This document shows, piece after piece, positions 30,222-41,379 of a stretch of 64,000 bases of DNA (the stretch's first letter is position 1; every line of letters starts with the position of its first letter). Source of the stretch: Platerodrilus igneus. Lineage: Eukaryota; Arthropoda; Insecta; Coleoptera; Lycidae. The translations under genes were made by a program, and so were the position numbers. Location: positions 13,432,501 to 13,496,500 of the forward strand of contig JARFIW010000170.1 in assembly GCA_036346225.1 (NCBI GenBank), given 5' to 3'. The notes beneath the pieces were generated by a model. It ran no database searches and was not told the DNA's origin. It saw only the letters and a program-made list of their open reading frames with translations.

Positions 30222-31044
30222 CGAGGCTTGTTCAATTGAAACCCATCTTTGGTTCAGGAAAAATTTATTGACAACTAAATTTACAAATAATTACCACTAC
30301 AATTAAGGCACAAATCCCATTATTTACGCTGCCTAAAGAAATCTTGCCGTGCAAAGAATTCTTTCACGGCGTTTGTACTTCTTCGTCCGACTCAAAATGT
30401 TTACCTTTTAACGCTTTCAGTGGCCCAAGATGTGAAAATCGCAAGGAGATAAATAGGGACTATAGTGGATGCTCTAATATCCTCCATTTTCGCTGAGATT
30501 TTCTTTCACTATGGAAAGTCGAGCATTGTCATGAGCAGAATGACATCCACGTGAAAGCTTCATGGACGTTTTCGTCTTTTCTTGATGGAGCGTGTTCAAA
30601 GTTTCATTATACTCGTATAATGAAACTTTGAACAAGCTTTGAACAAGTTCCATCAAGCAATAAGACGAAAACGTCCAGGGAAGCTTTCCCGTGGTGTCAT
30701 TCCGCTTCACGACAATGCTCGACCTCATGTTGCTAACGTAGTGAAAGAAAATCTACAGCGAAAGAAATGGAGGATATTAGAGCATCCACCCTATAGTCCC
30801 TATTTATCTCCTTGCGATTTTCACATCTTTGGGCCACTGAAAAAGCGTTAAAAAGTAACCATTTTGAGTCGGACGAAGAAGTACAAAAGGCCGTGAAAGA
30901 ATTCTTTGAGCAGCAGGCACAAGATTTCTTTAGGCAGCGTAAACAATGGGATTTGTGCCTTAATTGTAGTGGTAATTATTTGTAAATTTAGTTGTCTATA
31001 AATTTTTCCTGAACCAAAGATGGGTTTCAATTGAACAAGTCTCG
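30222..31044. mobile_element. Mariner-derived palindrome (two inverted transposase 3' ends)
   Basis: The insert begins CGAGGCTTGTTCAATTGAAA and ends in its inverse (GAACAAGTCTCG). It is flanked by TA (30220-30221) and TG (31045-31046), a mutated TA duplication, as shown by the uninterrupted copy at about 56310. Each half is the last third of a mariner transposase, the right half on plus and the left on minus. The right half encodes HDNARPHVANVVKENL and HPPYSPYLSPCDFHIF, the second Asp and region of the mariner DDD catalytic triad. The centre (30596-30635) is an 18-bp perfect palindrome around CTCG. This is a fold-back non-autonomous form. Confidence 0.9.
30639..30851 (+). pseudogene. Mariner transposase C-terminal fragment (right arm)
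   Basis: A 70-residue frame: FHQAIRRKRPGKLSRGVIPL, HDNARPHVANVVKEN, then EHPPYSPYLSPCDFHIFGPL. HDNARPH and the PPYSPYLSPCDFHIF block are diagnostic of mariner-family transposases (cut-and-paste, TA targets). The N-terminal DNA-binding part and first catalytic Asp are missing. The mirror copy on the minus strand (30474-30620) is more decayed. Confidence 0.88.
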
Positions 31045-31489
31045 TGGTATTACTTTAGATAATAGAAAAAGTTTCTTAAACTCGTGCGTATGGAACGTTC
31101 TATTATACGGTAGTGATATTTGGACAATTAAAGAGGTAGATAAAAAAAAGATAGATGCTTTTAAAACTTGGTGTTATAGGAGAATGTTAAAGATTAGTTG
31201 GACAGATAGAGTAACAAATGAGGAAGTTTATAGAAGGATAGGTGAGGAACCCTGAATGTGGAAACAATTACAGGGCAGAAGAGATAGAATGATAGGGCAC
31301 CACTTAAGACATGAGGGACTATTTAGTAAGGTCTTAGATTATAGACTACCAAATAAAAGTAGAGTAGGAATACCTAGAAAAATCTATATTAGTCAAATTA
31401 TTAGAGATTTAGGTTGTGAAGGGTATGTAGACCTTTTTAGACTAGCTCAGAATAGAAAAGAATTTAGAGTTGCGTCAAACCGACTTTAA
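31045..31489 (+). pseudogene. RTE-2 ORF C-terminal segment, copy 1
   Basis: It resumes after the insert with GITLDNRKSFLNSCVWNVLL, then FKTWCYRRMLKISWTDRVTN; a stop follows (31253-31255), then MWKQLQGRRDRMIGHHLRH and a C-terminus ending RVASNRL. It matches the uninterrupted 307-residue frame at 55873-56796 closely. Confidence 0.88.
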
Positions 31490-31789
31490 GTAAGTTCGAA
31501 AATAAAACAAAAAAAGATAAATAAAAATCAGTTAACTAAATGTCACCATGACATAACTCACAATTAGTTAGCGGTCTGGCACGTTGACAGCGATTCGCTG
31601 CTTAAGCCTTACCATAACATATAATTTAACACTTTTCCCTTATTGGAGGGGATAACCAATAATCTTCTCTTCATAGAATTCCAAAAACTGCATCCCAGTA
31701 TATATTTTACGTTAATATTTCATTTCCTTATAAATGGGAATCGTGTGAATATGTTGGAGTTCTTTAATAACCATCAGGTTGCTAATATC

Positions 31790-31985
31790 TATGTAGAGCC
31801 AGGTAGATAAGAAAAAAATAGAAGAGTATAGGAAGACCTAGATCAAGCTAGATTAGTCAAATTATTAAAAATTTAGGTTGTGAAGGGTATGTAGAACTTT
31901 TTAGATTAACACAGAATAGAAAAGAAGTTAAAACTGCGTCAAACCGACCATAAATAAGATCGAAAACAAAATGATGATGAATTAA
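31790..31985 (+). repeat. Repeat of the RTE-2 ORF end within the 3' UTR, and element terminus
   Basis: After about 300 bp of UTR the sequence again gives the ORF end (AGGTTGTGAAGGGTATGTAG at about 31872, ACTGCGTCAAACCGACC at 31933), then AAAACAAAATGATGATGA as the terminal simple repeat. The minus-strand copy shows the same arrangement at 55439-55620. Confidence 0.85.
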
Positions 31986-32126
31986 ATTAGTTGGAATGTT
32001 ATGTTGGTTGATTGATTTCAGTAGAACTTCTCTGCTTTTCATCGCATTTTTTGTTATTTGGATTTTTGTACAAGGTGTTGGTGTTTATGTTTGTGTTGCC
32101 ACAGGAAACAAAAAGAGGGTAGAGCT

Positions 32127-32802
32127 TGTTACGCGTTAAAAGTGCCGCACAAAAGATTTTAATAAATAATTTGTAGGGAATTTTTGTATAATTAATTTAG
32201 GGGTATTACACATATTTATGTAATCCATTTAGAAAATAGGTTGTGTGAATTGCTTTTTGTGTTTTTTATACCGTGGGAAGGAATGTTAAATATAACTTCC
32301 CATGGTTCGTATTATACATGACCAATCAGGACGACGAAGGACGGAAGAATGGTAGTCTGACTAGTTGTTGGACACGCGCCATGATGCATTCCTCTTCGTG
32401 AACTTTTTCTGCGGGATAGTGCATTATAAACTATGTAGTGAAGTGTTTACCTGTTGATTCTACCAAATTCCCTATATCGTACCTTGTCTTCTTCCAGTGT
32501 ATGTTGTAGGAAAGAAAAGAATCAGCAACGCTATTACAAAAATATCTTCTAGAAAGGGTAATCCACATCCACGCGGCGACGCCTGAGATAAAATAACAAT
32601 TATCTGTTTTCCAGCTTGTTAATATGCAGTAATTTAAAAAAGTAAGCAAGTATTTATTAATTATTTTATTTCGTTTGCCGACTGATTTCAACCTTTGAAA
32701 AACACGTGGAAAAAACCGGTGCTGGGCTGGAAACGATCTGATCTAATACGCTCTCTATGCAGGCACGCGATTAACTACCCTACCTGTGTTTGTACCATAA
32801 CA
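32127..32802 (+). repeat. LTR of LARD-like element 1, left (676 bp)
   Basis: It starts TGTTACGCGTTAAAAG and ends TTTGTACCATAACA. It shares long blocks with 37674-38353, such as GGAATGTTAAATATAACTTC, CCACATCCACGCGGC and CTATGCAGGCACGCGATTAA. CCAATCAGGACGAC and ATTATAAACTAT are possible promoter boxes. Confidence 0.85.
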
Positions 32803-33524
32803 AACGGGTTCAATACGTGGTATAAGTATTTATAATGCACTAATTGTGTATCTAATTAAAAAAAGATAATGAATTTCTAAAAGTATTTTGGCTTCAAAAC
32901 TAAATTTGAATATTTCAGCACATATAACTTTAACTAGTTAATTTACACGCTAGCTTCAGGATTGAGGATTGGCTGTTATGTAAATTAAACAGTTTTAATT
33001 TATAACTTACTACCTAGCAAAGTGGATTACGTATTAACTTGTCTACCGTTTCAACAAAAATCCATCATACAGTGCTTTAATTAGTAATATTTTTATTTTC
33101 TCTGTAAAATTAACTATAAGTGTTTTGTTTGGGAAGCAAAGTAATAGGATTATAAAATATTTTAATAAACGGGTTTTATATCCGTATAAGCCCTGTACAC
33201 CTTAAAACATCTAAAAACAATCTTAAAAACAATTAATTAAAGTTCATCAAAAATTATACCATAACCTAACTTCGATGATTTTCGTATTTTAATTTACCGT
33301 GCATATTATATTAACCATCATGAATTACTACTATTATTATAATTTTTATAAAGAAACACTTTTTACCTCAATTTTTAAAGTATAGAAGCTTCTCATAATA
33401 TATCCATATTAATTTAGAGTTGTATAACTTCTGTACTTGATCGTATCTTATACTAACTATTATGAATTATCCACCTGTAAAGTCAGATGAAACTATCTTT
33501 GAGCTTTTGAAACTAAACATGAAA
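32803..33524 (+). other. Internal leader of LARD-like element 1
   Basis: AT-rich, no ORF. No TGG-type primer-binding site directly follows the LTR; the first bases are AACGGGTTCAATACG. Gag and nearly all of pol would have been here and are gone. Confidence 0.5.
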
Positions 33525-33705
33525 GAAAAATCATGTCTTATCTGATGCAACTAAACAGTTTTCTGCAAAACTAGCCCCCAAATTTATATTATATAGAGTA
33601 TTTCGTAAAGTTTCTCCATTATTTATAAATTACAAGATGCTCATAGCAAACTTCAAGAACGGTGGCATATTAAAGATTAAAAACCTTTTTCTTTCATTCC
33701 TAAGG
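33525..33705 (+). pseudogene. Gypsy integrase C-terminal remnant, element 1
   Basis: Translated in broken frames, this stretch gives the same landmarks as 54620-54790: an SDA-type start, FSAKLAPKF-like residues at 33560-33592, and a KDLKPF-like end near 33690. It has several stops and indels. Confidence 0.65.
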
Positions 33706-34732
33706 ATTAGTAATCACTAGTATCTTCACTTTTACCTTTATCTGATTATATTTTGAGTTCCCTATCGTTATTTAAATTCAATTTCTATCTATTGACTTTA
33801 TCTTGTCGTGTTTAATTATATCTTACACTTAAGCTTTAAATTACTCCAAATCTTTTCGTTTCCCCGATACCTTATTTCAAAATTTCATAGCTTTACCTAC
33901 TTTTTAAAAATTTATCTATCAAAATGTCACAAAACTTAATCATTTTTGCTTAAATTTTCATCTTCTATTTCCTTATTATTCTTATTGTCGCACAACTTAC
34001 TACATTCTTTTGTCATGGTTGACGTATCTTTCGTTTGAATAGCTCAACGAATGTGTAAAACTTGTACTAGCGATATTGGGTTGATGTTCTACTCTTTGAA
34101 TTCATATAGGTTCGTGAACTATACCTCTGTAGTAAAAATGGATGTCCACAGTTGCGACTACGGGGAATTTCTATTCGATGTTGTTTCTTTCACAAAAATC
34201 TCAACCTTTTCTACAATTTCTTATATCGTTTTCCTGTATAATTTTTTTTCCTGAATGTTAGTTAGGAGTTGTCGCCTTTTGTCGTTTTGTCGTTAATTTC
34301 TCATTGTTTTCGGGTATATTAGAAATTTTTCTACATCTATCGTTGAATAACTGCTTATCGTTTAATTATTTCTGTATGTTTGTCGCTGCTGTTTCTTAAA
34401 TTACCGTGAGCTTCGATTTGCCTAGGTCTCATCTGGAGACCAACTACTTTTTAATTAACGACGTGTTAGTATGGGGCTTACCTTATCGCTAACAATGCAG
34501 GTGGTCCCTCAGACCGATCTGCTTTAACAGGGACATTCACTACTCGCTATCCTGAAACTCTACTTTTTTGTATCCTTCTATCTCCGTTTGAACCTTATTC
34601 TTCCTTCAGTGAACCTGTCTTTATCCATCACATAAAAGTGGTTCTCCCTCACACCGTGCTGCTAACTACATTTTGGCTGGTTGAGCAGTGCTTTGCTATC
34701 TACCTTTTTTTTTGTCGCTTTTGATAATTGCA
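33706..34732 (+). other. 3' non-coding region of LARD-like element 1, first part
   Basis: AT-rich with no gene. The block 34495-34735 (GGTGGTCCCTCAGACCGATC, TCTCCGTTTGAACC, CACATAAAAGTGGTT) aligns with 57780-58040 of element 2. Confidence 0.55.
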
Positions 34733-34744
34733 GACCCTGCTTCT

Positions 34745-35051
34745 TGAGTGTCGCCGTGGATCAATGTAGTAAGCGTAAGACTATGGATCCCAAGATCCTG
34801 GGTTCGAATCCCGACACGGCCGACTGCTTGAAAAATGGCAGGTGAGCATTTTTCACAAAAATTACGCCCTCGTTCGGATGAGAGGTTAAATGGAGGTCCC
34901 GTGCGTGAGTGTTGTCACGCACGTTAAAGATCCCTACCTTGCCTGGAATGGCAAGGGATCGGCAAAATTCTAAATTTTGCAGGCAACAAGAAACATGTCT
35001 CCTGGCCAATGTAGTACCTTCGGGTGGAGCTTTGGAAATGTAAAATGCACG
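34745..35051 (+). mobile_element. tRNA-headed SINE copy 1, full length with target duplication
   Basis: The 307-bp insert is flanked by GACCCTGCTTCT (34733-34744 and 35052-35063). Element 2 has the uninterrupted site (GAGCCCTTCCTCTATTCTCT at about 58042). The head is tRNA-like with a B box GGTTCGAATCC (34801-34811). The body has CGCCCTCGTTCGGATGAGAG, ACGCACGTTAAAGATCCC and TTCGGCAAAATTC-type blocks, and the end is CTCCTGGCCAATGTAGTACC plus a short tail. It is transcribed by polymerase III from the internal A and B boxes and moved by a LINE. Confidence 0.92.
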
Positions 35052-35313
35052 GACCCTGCTTCTGCTCTCTTCTACCTGGTTGCTAAAGCTCCATAGATCC
35101 AACCGTCCTGTTTTATTTTCCTACTTTTTTTCTACCTTCTTCTCTTTACGTTCTAAGTCGCTGCTTAGTTTAGAGGGTCGTTGCCTTACGACATTGGGTC
35201 GTGGGTGTGGAGACCTCTGTCTGGCTTTGTATCGCCACTGTCTTCCGCTGAGCTTTACGCTAAAGCCGTCGATAGTGCAATATTTTTTATTTAGCCTGCA
35301 GGCTTATTCTCTA

Positions 35314-35591
35314 GGCGGCTTCGTGGCTTAATTAGTTCTCGTGTGACTACTAAACATATTGTACCGAGATTGATTCCCTAAACGGATCGCTTGAAAAATG
35401 TTAGGCGAGCGTGTTTAACAAAAATACACCCTCGTTCGGATGAGAGATAAAATGTAGGGCCCTGTGTGTTTTCACGCACGTTAAGGATCCCTTCCTACCT
35501 TGCTTGGTACAGTAACGGTTTGGCAAAATTCAAAATTTCCAGATAAAAAAGAAACGCGTCTCCTGGCCAGTGTAATCCCTTCAAATGTAGG
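35314..35591 (+). mobile_element. SINE copy 2
   Basis: It starts GGCGGCTTCGTGGCTTAATT (A-box-like), has the same CCCTCGTTCGGATGAGAG and ACGCACGTTAAGGATCCC body, and ends TCAAATGTAGG. The preceding GGCTTATTCTCTA matches the spacer after it (GAGCTCATCCTCTA), so the spacers look like repeated target duplications. Confidence 0.85.
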
Positions 35592-35604
35592 AGCTCATCC
35601 TCTA

Positions 35605-35898
35605 GGCGGCTCCGTGGTTTAGTTGATTCGCGTGTGACTATTAAGCCTAAGGTCCCGGATTCGATTCCCGTCACGGACCACTTGAAAAACGTTAGGCGGG
35701 CATTATTCATAATAATACGCTTTAGTTCGGATTAGAAGTAAAATGTAGGTCTCACGTGTGAGTGTTGTCACACACGTTAAAGATTCTTATCTTACTCGGA
35801 GTAGCAAGGGTTCGGCAAAATTCAAAATCTCCAGGTAAAAACTCGGTTGCTGGCCAATGTAGTATCTTAGGTTAGAGAATTAAAAAGTCAAATGTAGG
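35605..35898 (+). mobile_element. SINE copy 3, clear tRNA-like head
   Basis: The head (35605-35682) reads TCCGTGGTTTAGTTGATTCG (A box) and CCGGATTCGATTCCCGT (B box) and ends CGGACCA, close to a tRNA outline, with the SINE body following. Direct head-to-tail neighbour of copies 2 and 4. Confidence 0.85.
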
Positions 35899-35912
35899 GG
35901 TTTATCCTCTTA

Positions 35913-36256
<344 letters not shown>

Positions 36257-37010
36257 ACTAATCATCTCTTAACCAACGCAGGTGTGCAGGGTCTACATCT
36301 ACATTCGCGCACCTAGTTCCCCATACCGTTCTAATAAACGGGTTCCGCTTCACGGGACCTCTCCTTCTAAAGGGCATTAAAGGGCATGAAAAAATCCCAT
36401 TTCAGCATCTTTCAACATCGTTCTCCCCCCCCCCCCCCGGAAGTCTTTATTTTATCTATATAAAGGAGGGTGGTGCGCCTTGCCAAGAGTAGCGCCTCCA
36501 AACCATATCAATTATTATGTTATCTTTCTCTTTGAAAATATTTTAAGGATATGTTAAAGATGCCTGTCTCGCTTGGAATAGCAAGAGTTCGACAACATTC
36601 AAAATTTCCAGATAAAAAGAAACTTGCTTCCTGGCTAATGTAGTACTTTCGAGTAGAGTATTGGAAGAATCAAATGTAGGGCTAATCCTCTCTTAATCAA
36701 CGCAGGTGTGCCGGGTTGATATCTACATTCATAACTGGTCCCTCATGATGTTCTAATAAACGGGTGCCGCTTCACGGAACCTTCTGAAGGACATGAAAAA
36801 AATTCCTTTTCAGCATCTTATGAGTTCAATCTACTCCCTCGGGCGTCTATTTTATTTATATATAGTAGGGGCGGTTTGCCTTACCAAGAGTAGGCCCTAC
36901 AAACCATATAAATTATTATCAGTTATCTTTCTCTTTAAAAATATTTTAGAGATTTTACTAATCTAATTAATATTCCAAACCATAATTGGTTAAGTATTTA
37001 TCTTTCTCTT
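36257..37010 (+). repeat. Tandem duplication of about 400 bp in the LARD 3' region
   Basis: Blocks 36257-36660 and 36665-37010 repeat the same order: AACGCAGGTGTGC, TCTACATTCG-type, TTCTAATAAACGGGT(T/G)CCGCTTCACGG, CAGCATCTT, TTGCCAAGAGTAG-type and TATCTTTCTCTTT. The first copy includes a C14 run (36425-36438) and is followed by a SINE 3' end (36545-36680). Element 2 has one copy of the CCGTTTTCATTAACGGGC region (58377-58395). Confidence 0.8.
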
Positions 37011-37673
37011 TGAAACCTTACCTTATCTAATTAATGCTGCATATCATAAATTATTTACTTATTTTTCGCTTTGAGAGATCTTATCTAATTTAATGTTCCA
37101 AACCTTTGGTATTTATATTAAATGGTAAAAATTATTGTATCAATGAAAAAACCCAACCTGCCATTTAGCTTTGTATTTTGGTAGGGTAGGAATAAGAAAT
37201 TTATCGCAATATAGCATCACTGGCCAATTTGTTAACGTAAAGTTTTAATTGCTGTAACATATTTTGCTTTTAGTTTTGCTAGTAAGTCAGTGCTTTAATT
37301 TGTTTGAATTAAAAGAATACCTTGAATCTTGATGGTATTTTTAAAAAAAATTGTATGGTTCTATATGCAATGAGTAAAAAAGGTTAATTTTGTATTTAGG
37401 GTTTTATAGTGTAAATTAAGTGTTAGTTTAAAATATCATACCTCTGACTAATTTTGTGCGGTCGGTGCGGTGGCAAACAAGACTCTTGCGCGCATAAATG
37501 AAATAGCCTGATTATCGGGTGGTTACTTATTCCTTTTTTGGTATTGTAAAGATTGCAACAGTTTAAAACCAGGTGGCGACTAAAAAATCATTAAAATATA
37601 CATTTTTCGTATATATGAACTGTCGTACAAATAGACATTTTTCTTTTTGTTTTTTTTTTATCTTTGACGCGAT
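37011..37673 (+). other. End of the LARD-like element 1 internal region
   Basis: No ORF. AAAACCAGGTGGCGACTAAA at about 37563 matches AAAACCAGGTGGCGCCTAAA at 59209 in element 2, and both internal regions end CGCGAT directly before the LTR. No clear purine tract is visible. Confidence 0.55.
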
Positions 37674-38353
37674 TGTTACGTGTTTAAAGCGCTGCACAAA
37701 AGATTTTAGTAAATAATTATTGTATTATTGTATAAATAATTTAGGGGTATTGTACATATTTGTATAATCTAGTTAGAAAATAGGGCGTGTGAATACCTTT
37801 TGTGTTTACGGAGTTACCTTTATCAAGAGAAGGAATGTTAAATATAACTTCCCACGGTTGGTAATAAACATATGACAGCTTCCCGACCAATCATAACAAC
37901 GAACAACAAAGGAGTGATGGTCCGATTACTTATTAGAAGCGCGTCATGATGAATTCCTGTCTTAACTATCTCTTCGTTAGCTGCCTATGCGGGAGAGTGC
38001 TTATAAACTATATAGTGGAGTTTTACCTGCTGATTCTTACCAAAATCCCTATAGCGTACCTTGTCTTGTTCCTCTGTATGTTATAGGAAAGGGAAAAGTC
38101 AGCGACTCCGTTACAAGAACATGGTCTAGAAAGAGCAAGCCACATCCACGCGGCAAGCTGAGATAAAGGAACAATTATCTGTTATCCAGTTTACTAATAT
38201 GCAGTAATTTAGAAAGGTAAACGAGTATTAATTACTTTACATTATTAATTTGTAACTTTAATTATTTTATTTCGTTCGCAATTTCTGAGAAAATTAGTAG
38301 GCCATCTATGCAGGCACGCGATTAATTACTGTACCTTTATTTGTACCATAATA
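37674..38353 (+). repeat. LTR of LARD-like element 1, right (680 bp)
   Basis: It starts TGTTACGTGTTTAAAG and ends TTGTACCATAATA. It diverges visibly from the left LTR in substitutions and indels, so this insertion is old compared with element 2. Confidence 0.85.
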
Positions 38354-39069
38354 AGATGGAACCGAATAAACATTAAACAATAAGTTTCATTGTGTATTTT
38401 TAAAAATCGGTTGTAGAGTAGTTTTGGTTTTAAATCTCCACATATAACGATTTGCTCTAGGTAGGTTTAGCTGGAGGGCGTATGTGAACATTTTAGACTT
38501 CCTGAACTCGCCTTTCTTACTTACTTTCTTACTTACTTACGTACTTATAATTTGTTAATTTTAGCAAATATGGTTGGAATTAAACGCATTTAAGTTTCGT
38601 TCTCGAAGTTTTACTTCTAATTTTCAATACCAGGTCTAATAGTGTGTACTCTCCAACTTTTTCTTATATTGTGCATCGACTTCGAATTTAATTTTTCAAC
38701 GCTTGTAGGATCGATATAAAGTCAAAGGCCACGTTGAATTTTTCATTAATACTAATGCATTTTTATAAATATATAAAACAAAATGGAACTATTTCTAAAG
38801 TCGATACAAGGTAACTGAACTTTCAATCCAAAGTAAATTACATGCGCTCTTCGTAAATATAGGTGGTGTATTATCGAACACCAATATTATTGTCTACAGC
38901 TCATTCCGGAATATCATCAAAATTTCTGTTTTAAAGTGTTACCGAGTTTCACCCTCCATTGACCGCGATAATTTATTCTGGAAAATATGCTATGAATAAG
39001 AAATGGCGTGGTTAGTTCTAAGAATAACTCCAAGCCCCTAATATTACACACGTGAGATTTAAGAATTAA
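38354..39069. other. Intergenic stretch, nothing recognised
   Basis: AT-rich; a short CTTA-type microsatellite lies at 38515-38545. No ORF with a known domain. Confidence 0.45.
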
Positions 39070-39264
39070 AATATTTATCCTTGCTGATATATATGTAATA
39101 TTAATAAGATGAAATAATAACTTAGACTTTTATACAAATCCTGAATGATCATCTCAAATTGAGCTAGTAGTTGAAAGATGGAAAATATAACGTCCCACAT
39201 AGAATTTGAACCTGCATCTTCAGCTTGCGGTCGATGCACTAACCAATTGCGCCACCCGGACGGG
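39070..39264 (-). mobile_element. Different tRNA-headed SINE, minus strand
   Basis: The minus strand at 39192-39264 reads GTCCGGGTGGCGCAATTGGT (A box) and GCAGGTTCAAATTC (B box) and ends TGTGGGAC. The acceptor arms pair over only about four bases, so I read it as a tRNA-derived SINE head rather than a working tRNA gene. The body continues to about 39070. It is unrelated in sequence to SINE copies 1-6. Confidence 0.6.
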
Positions 39265-39460
39265 TGATTACAATCGGAAAGATACACAAATGTAAATCAT
39301 GTACGTATCTATACATCAACCTAAAATTCAATCACGTTTGGCATTTTAAGACAGAAAGCGACAACCGAATTCACGGCTGTAAGCCAACTACTAAATACAA
39401 ATACTTGCACAAGGCGAGTTGATCATAATACTGTAATATTAATTAATAATAATAAGAATA

Positions 39461-39486
39461 ATATATATATATATATATATATATAT
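39461..39486. repeat. (TA)n tract before unit F
   Basis: A perfect TA run directly before TGCTGTGATAAGGGG. Confidence 0.95.
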
Positions 39487-41341
39487 TGCTGTGATAAGGG
39501 GTTGTTTAAGGGTGTACTTTATAGTAAAGGTCGTTTAGAAATGAGAAATTACCATAGGCAGCAGAAAACTGCATTTATTTAGTAAAGAATTGAGAAATGG
39601 AGATAGTTTGTAAATAGTAAGCAGTCAACACCCTGTATATAAAGTATAAGTAGTTTTAAGCGACGCAGATAAACATAGGAAGACGCATAGTTAGCGTAGA
39701 AACCAGGAACACATGCATTAGGTAAATAGTAAATATTTAATACCCTGTAGATAAAGTTTTAGTTAATGTAGGTAAGGCAGATGATAATATTTTTCAGTGG
39801 AAGCACGCGTATTTTATATGTAAACATAATAAAGTGTAATTAAACACGCATTCAAAAGACTTCCAAACAATTAGGTGAATACGGAGATAAGAAATAGAGC
39901 TTCAGGAAGCATATAAATGCGTACAAATAGTTAACCATTTTTGATAAGAAAGAAGATTCAAAATTGCGTGAATAACAAGCAGATATGAAAATTAAAAGTC
40001 GAATTGCATCAGTTGTTTATGGAAAAGCAATTAGATTCATCAAAACACCGCATGTTTGATAACGAAGACACCTGCGACCAGGTCACAATTATTGGAAAGC
40101 ATAGAAAATTACATCAGAAACTACTTTAAATGTAATTATTTGATTGGTTAAAATGAGCGACGAGTTTGTAGACCATACCCACTGACGGAGTAGGGGAGAA
40201 AAGATATATTAACAGGTACAGTGATAACGAAGGCAGTTTTCAACTCAACAATAGGTCGAGGTGCGCCACTATGAAATAAAGTGATACGTAATAATAATTC
40301 AAAGTGAAAAATTGTATAAGTGCTAAAATGAAAATTACGATTGCCGATTAAACGTAAGTAGATTTTGGTGAATTTATTTTAAACTAAAACATAATAATAG
40401 GGCTTCTATGTCCGGGGAAAATAAACTACGATTTCTGAGTGGAGAATAAATGTAATTCCAAGTTCTGGGGGAAGAATAATACAATTTCTAAGTCAAGGAA
40501 AAATAAATGATGATAATCCAATTCTAAGTTTGGGGAAATTGATAAGAAGTAATTCTAAGTCTGAAATGAGACGACAATCAATTGGGGTGCATAAGTATAA
40601 GTTAATAATGGTAGTCCAGAGGATAATGGCAATAATTTAAATGCAATGGTTCAAGCGTGTGGATAGACAATATTTCGAATGGGCATGTAATAATCCTGAA
40701 TTGGGGGAAGATAATTTTTATTCAAATGGATGCGTCGATGTGAAGAAAATAGACCAGGTCAGATTTTAGTTATAAGACATTTCATTTTTCTATATTTTTT
40801 ATTTGAATATTGAATTTGCTTAAAATAAATTAATGTGACGAAGTTCACCAAAACAAAGTATTTGAATCGTATAAAGTGCGTGATATGATAAGAGGTTTCG
40901 AACGTTCTCCACTTCTTTTATAAAGATAATAAGTTTTTTTGGTGACTTTGGGTTTTGAGTAAAAAGCATATGATTTTTGATAAATTAGATTTATAACATT
41001 AATTAATTGAAAAGTGTATTTTAAATAATTTACACAAACTGTACATAATATTTGTTTCATGATATAGAATCGAATTAACTGAATTTTATAATTCCAAATA
41101 AATGCTAGTCGAGGTCATAAGATAAAGTTAATGGGAGTGATTTGATAATTTAAATAGTTCAAGGAGGAGCTATACGTTGAATACGAAATTGATAACGGTA
41201 AGGCGGTAACGTATCAAATTTTGTTATTGGTAGACAAGGTTGGTTCAAGATAAAAATCCAGTTAAGTTTCTGGAGGAATTTATAGCAATATTAATATGGT
41301 CGCCCAAACGATAAGGGCTCGATAATTCAAGGAGTGCATGG

Positions 41342-41343
<2 letters not shown>
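39487..41343 (+). repeat. 2-kb unit F (promoter/splice-donor repeat family)
   Basis: It aligns along most of its length with unit A, read on the opposite strand. It starts TGCTGTGATAAGGGGTTG. The promoter-like region is at +655 (GATTGGTTAAAATGAG), a first donor AACGTAAGTAG at about 40350, an internal repeat tract of AATTCTAAGTCTGGGG-type (40410-40620), and CCAG|GTCAGATTTTAG at 40757/40758 (+1270). TCGAACGTTCTCC (about 40897) and TTTTTTGGTGACTTTGGG follow. The end carries TGGTCGCCCAAACGATAAGG with GCTCGA (about 41298-41322) and TGGCA. No coding sequence. Confidence 0.8.
40142..40260 (+). promoter_or_regulatory. Putative promoter of unit F
   Basis: GATTGGTTAAAA (40142-40153), then AAAGATATATTAACAGG (about 40199) and CAGTGATAACGAAGGCAGTT as a start-site-like segment. 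All three elements recur in unit A in the same order and spacing range. Confidence 0.5.

Positions 41344-41378
<35 letters not shown>
41344..41378. repeat. (TA)n tract after unit F
   Basis: A TA run at the unit end, next to the first satellite array. Confidence 0.95.

Positions 41379-41379
<1 letters not shown>

Larger units (their letters stand above)
27541..31985 (+). mobile_element. RTE-2 LINE copy 1, near full length, interrupted by a mariner-derived palindrome
   Basis: Plus-strand RTE-like LINE from an untranslated start (about 27541) through endonuclease, RT and C-terminal segment to a 3' UTR that repeats the last part of the ORF (31810-31950). It ends AAAATGATGATGA. It differs from RTE-1 in sequence and matches the minus-strand copy at 55439-57475. 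A palindromic mariner-derived insert occupies 30222-31044. Stops, frameshifts and a mutated RT active site show it is dead. I found no convincing target duplication. Confidence 0.88.

Noticed and set aside
35605..35682. A tRNA gene at the start of SINE copy 3
   Set aside because: It is tRNA-shaped but continues into the SINE body shared with five other copies.
39192..39264. A tRNA gene on the minus strand
   Set aside because: A and B boxes are clear but the acceptor stem pairs poorly and no clean anticodon loop is seen; a SINE head is more likely.
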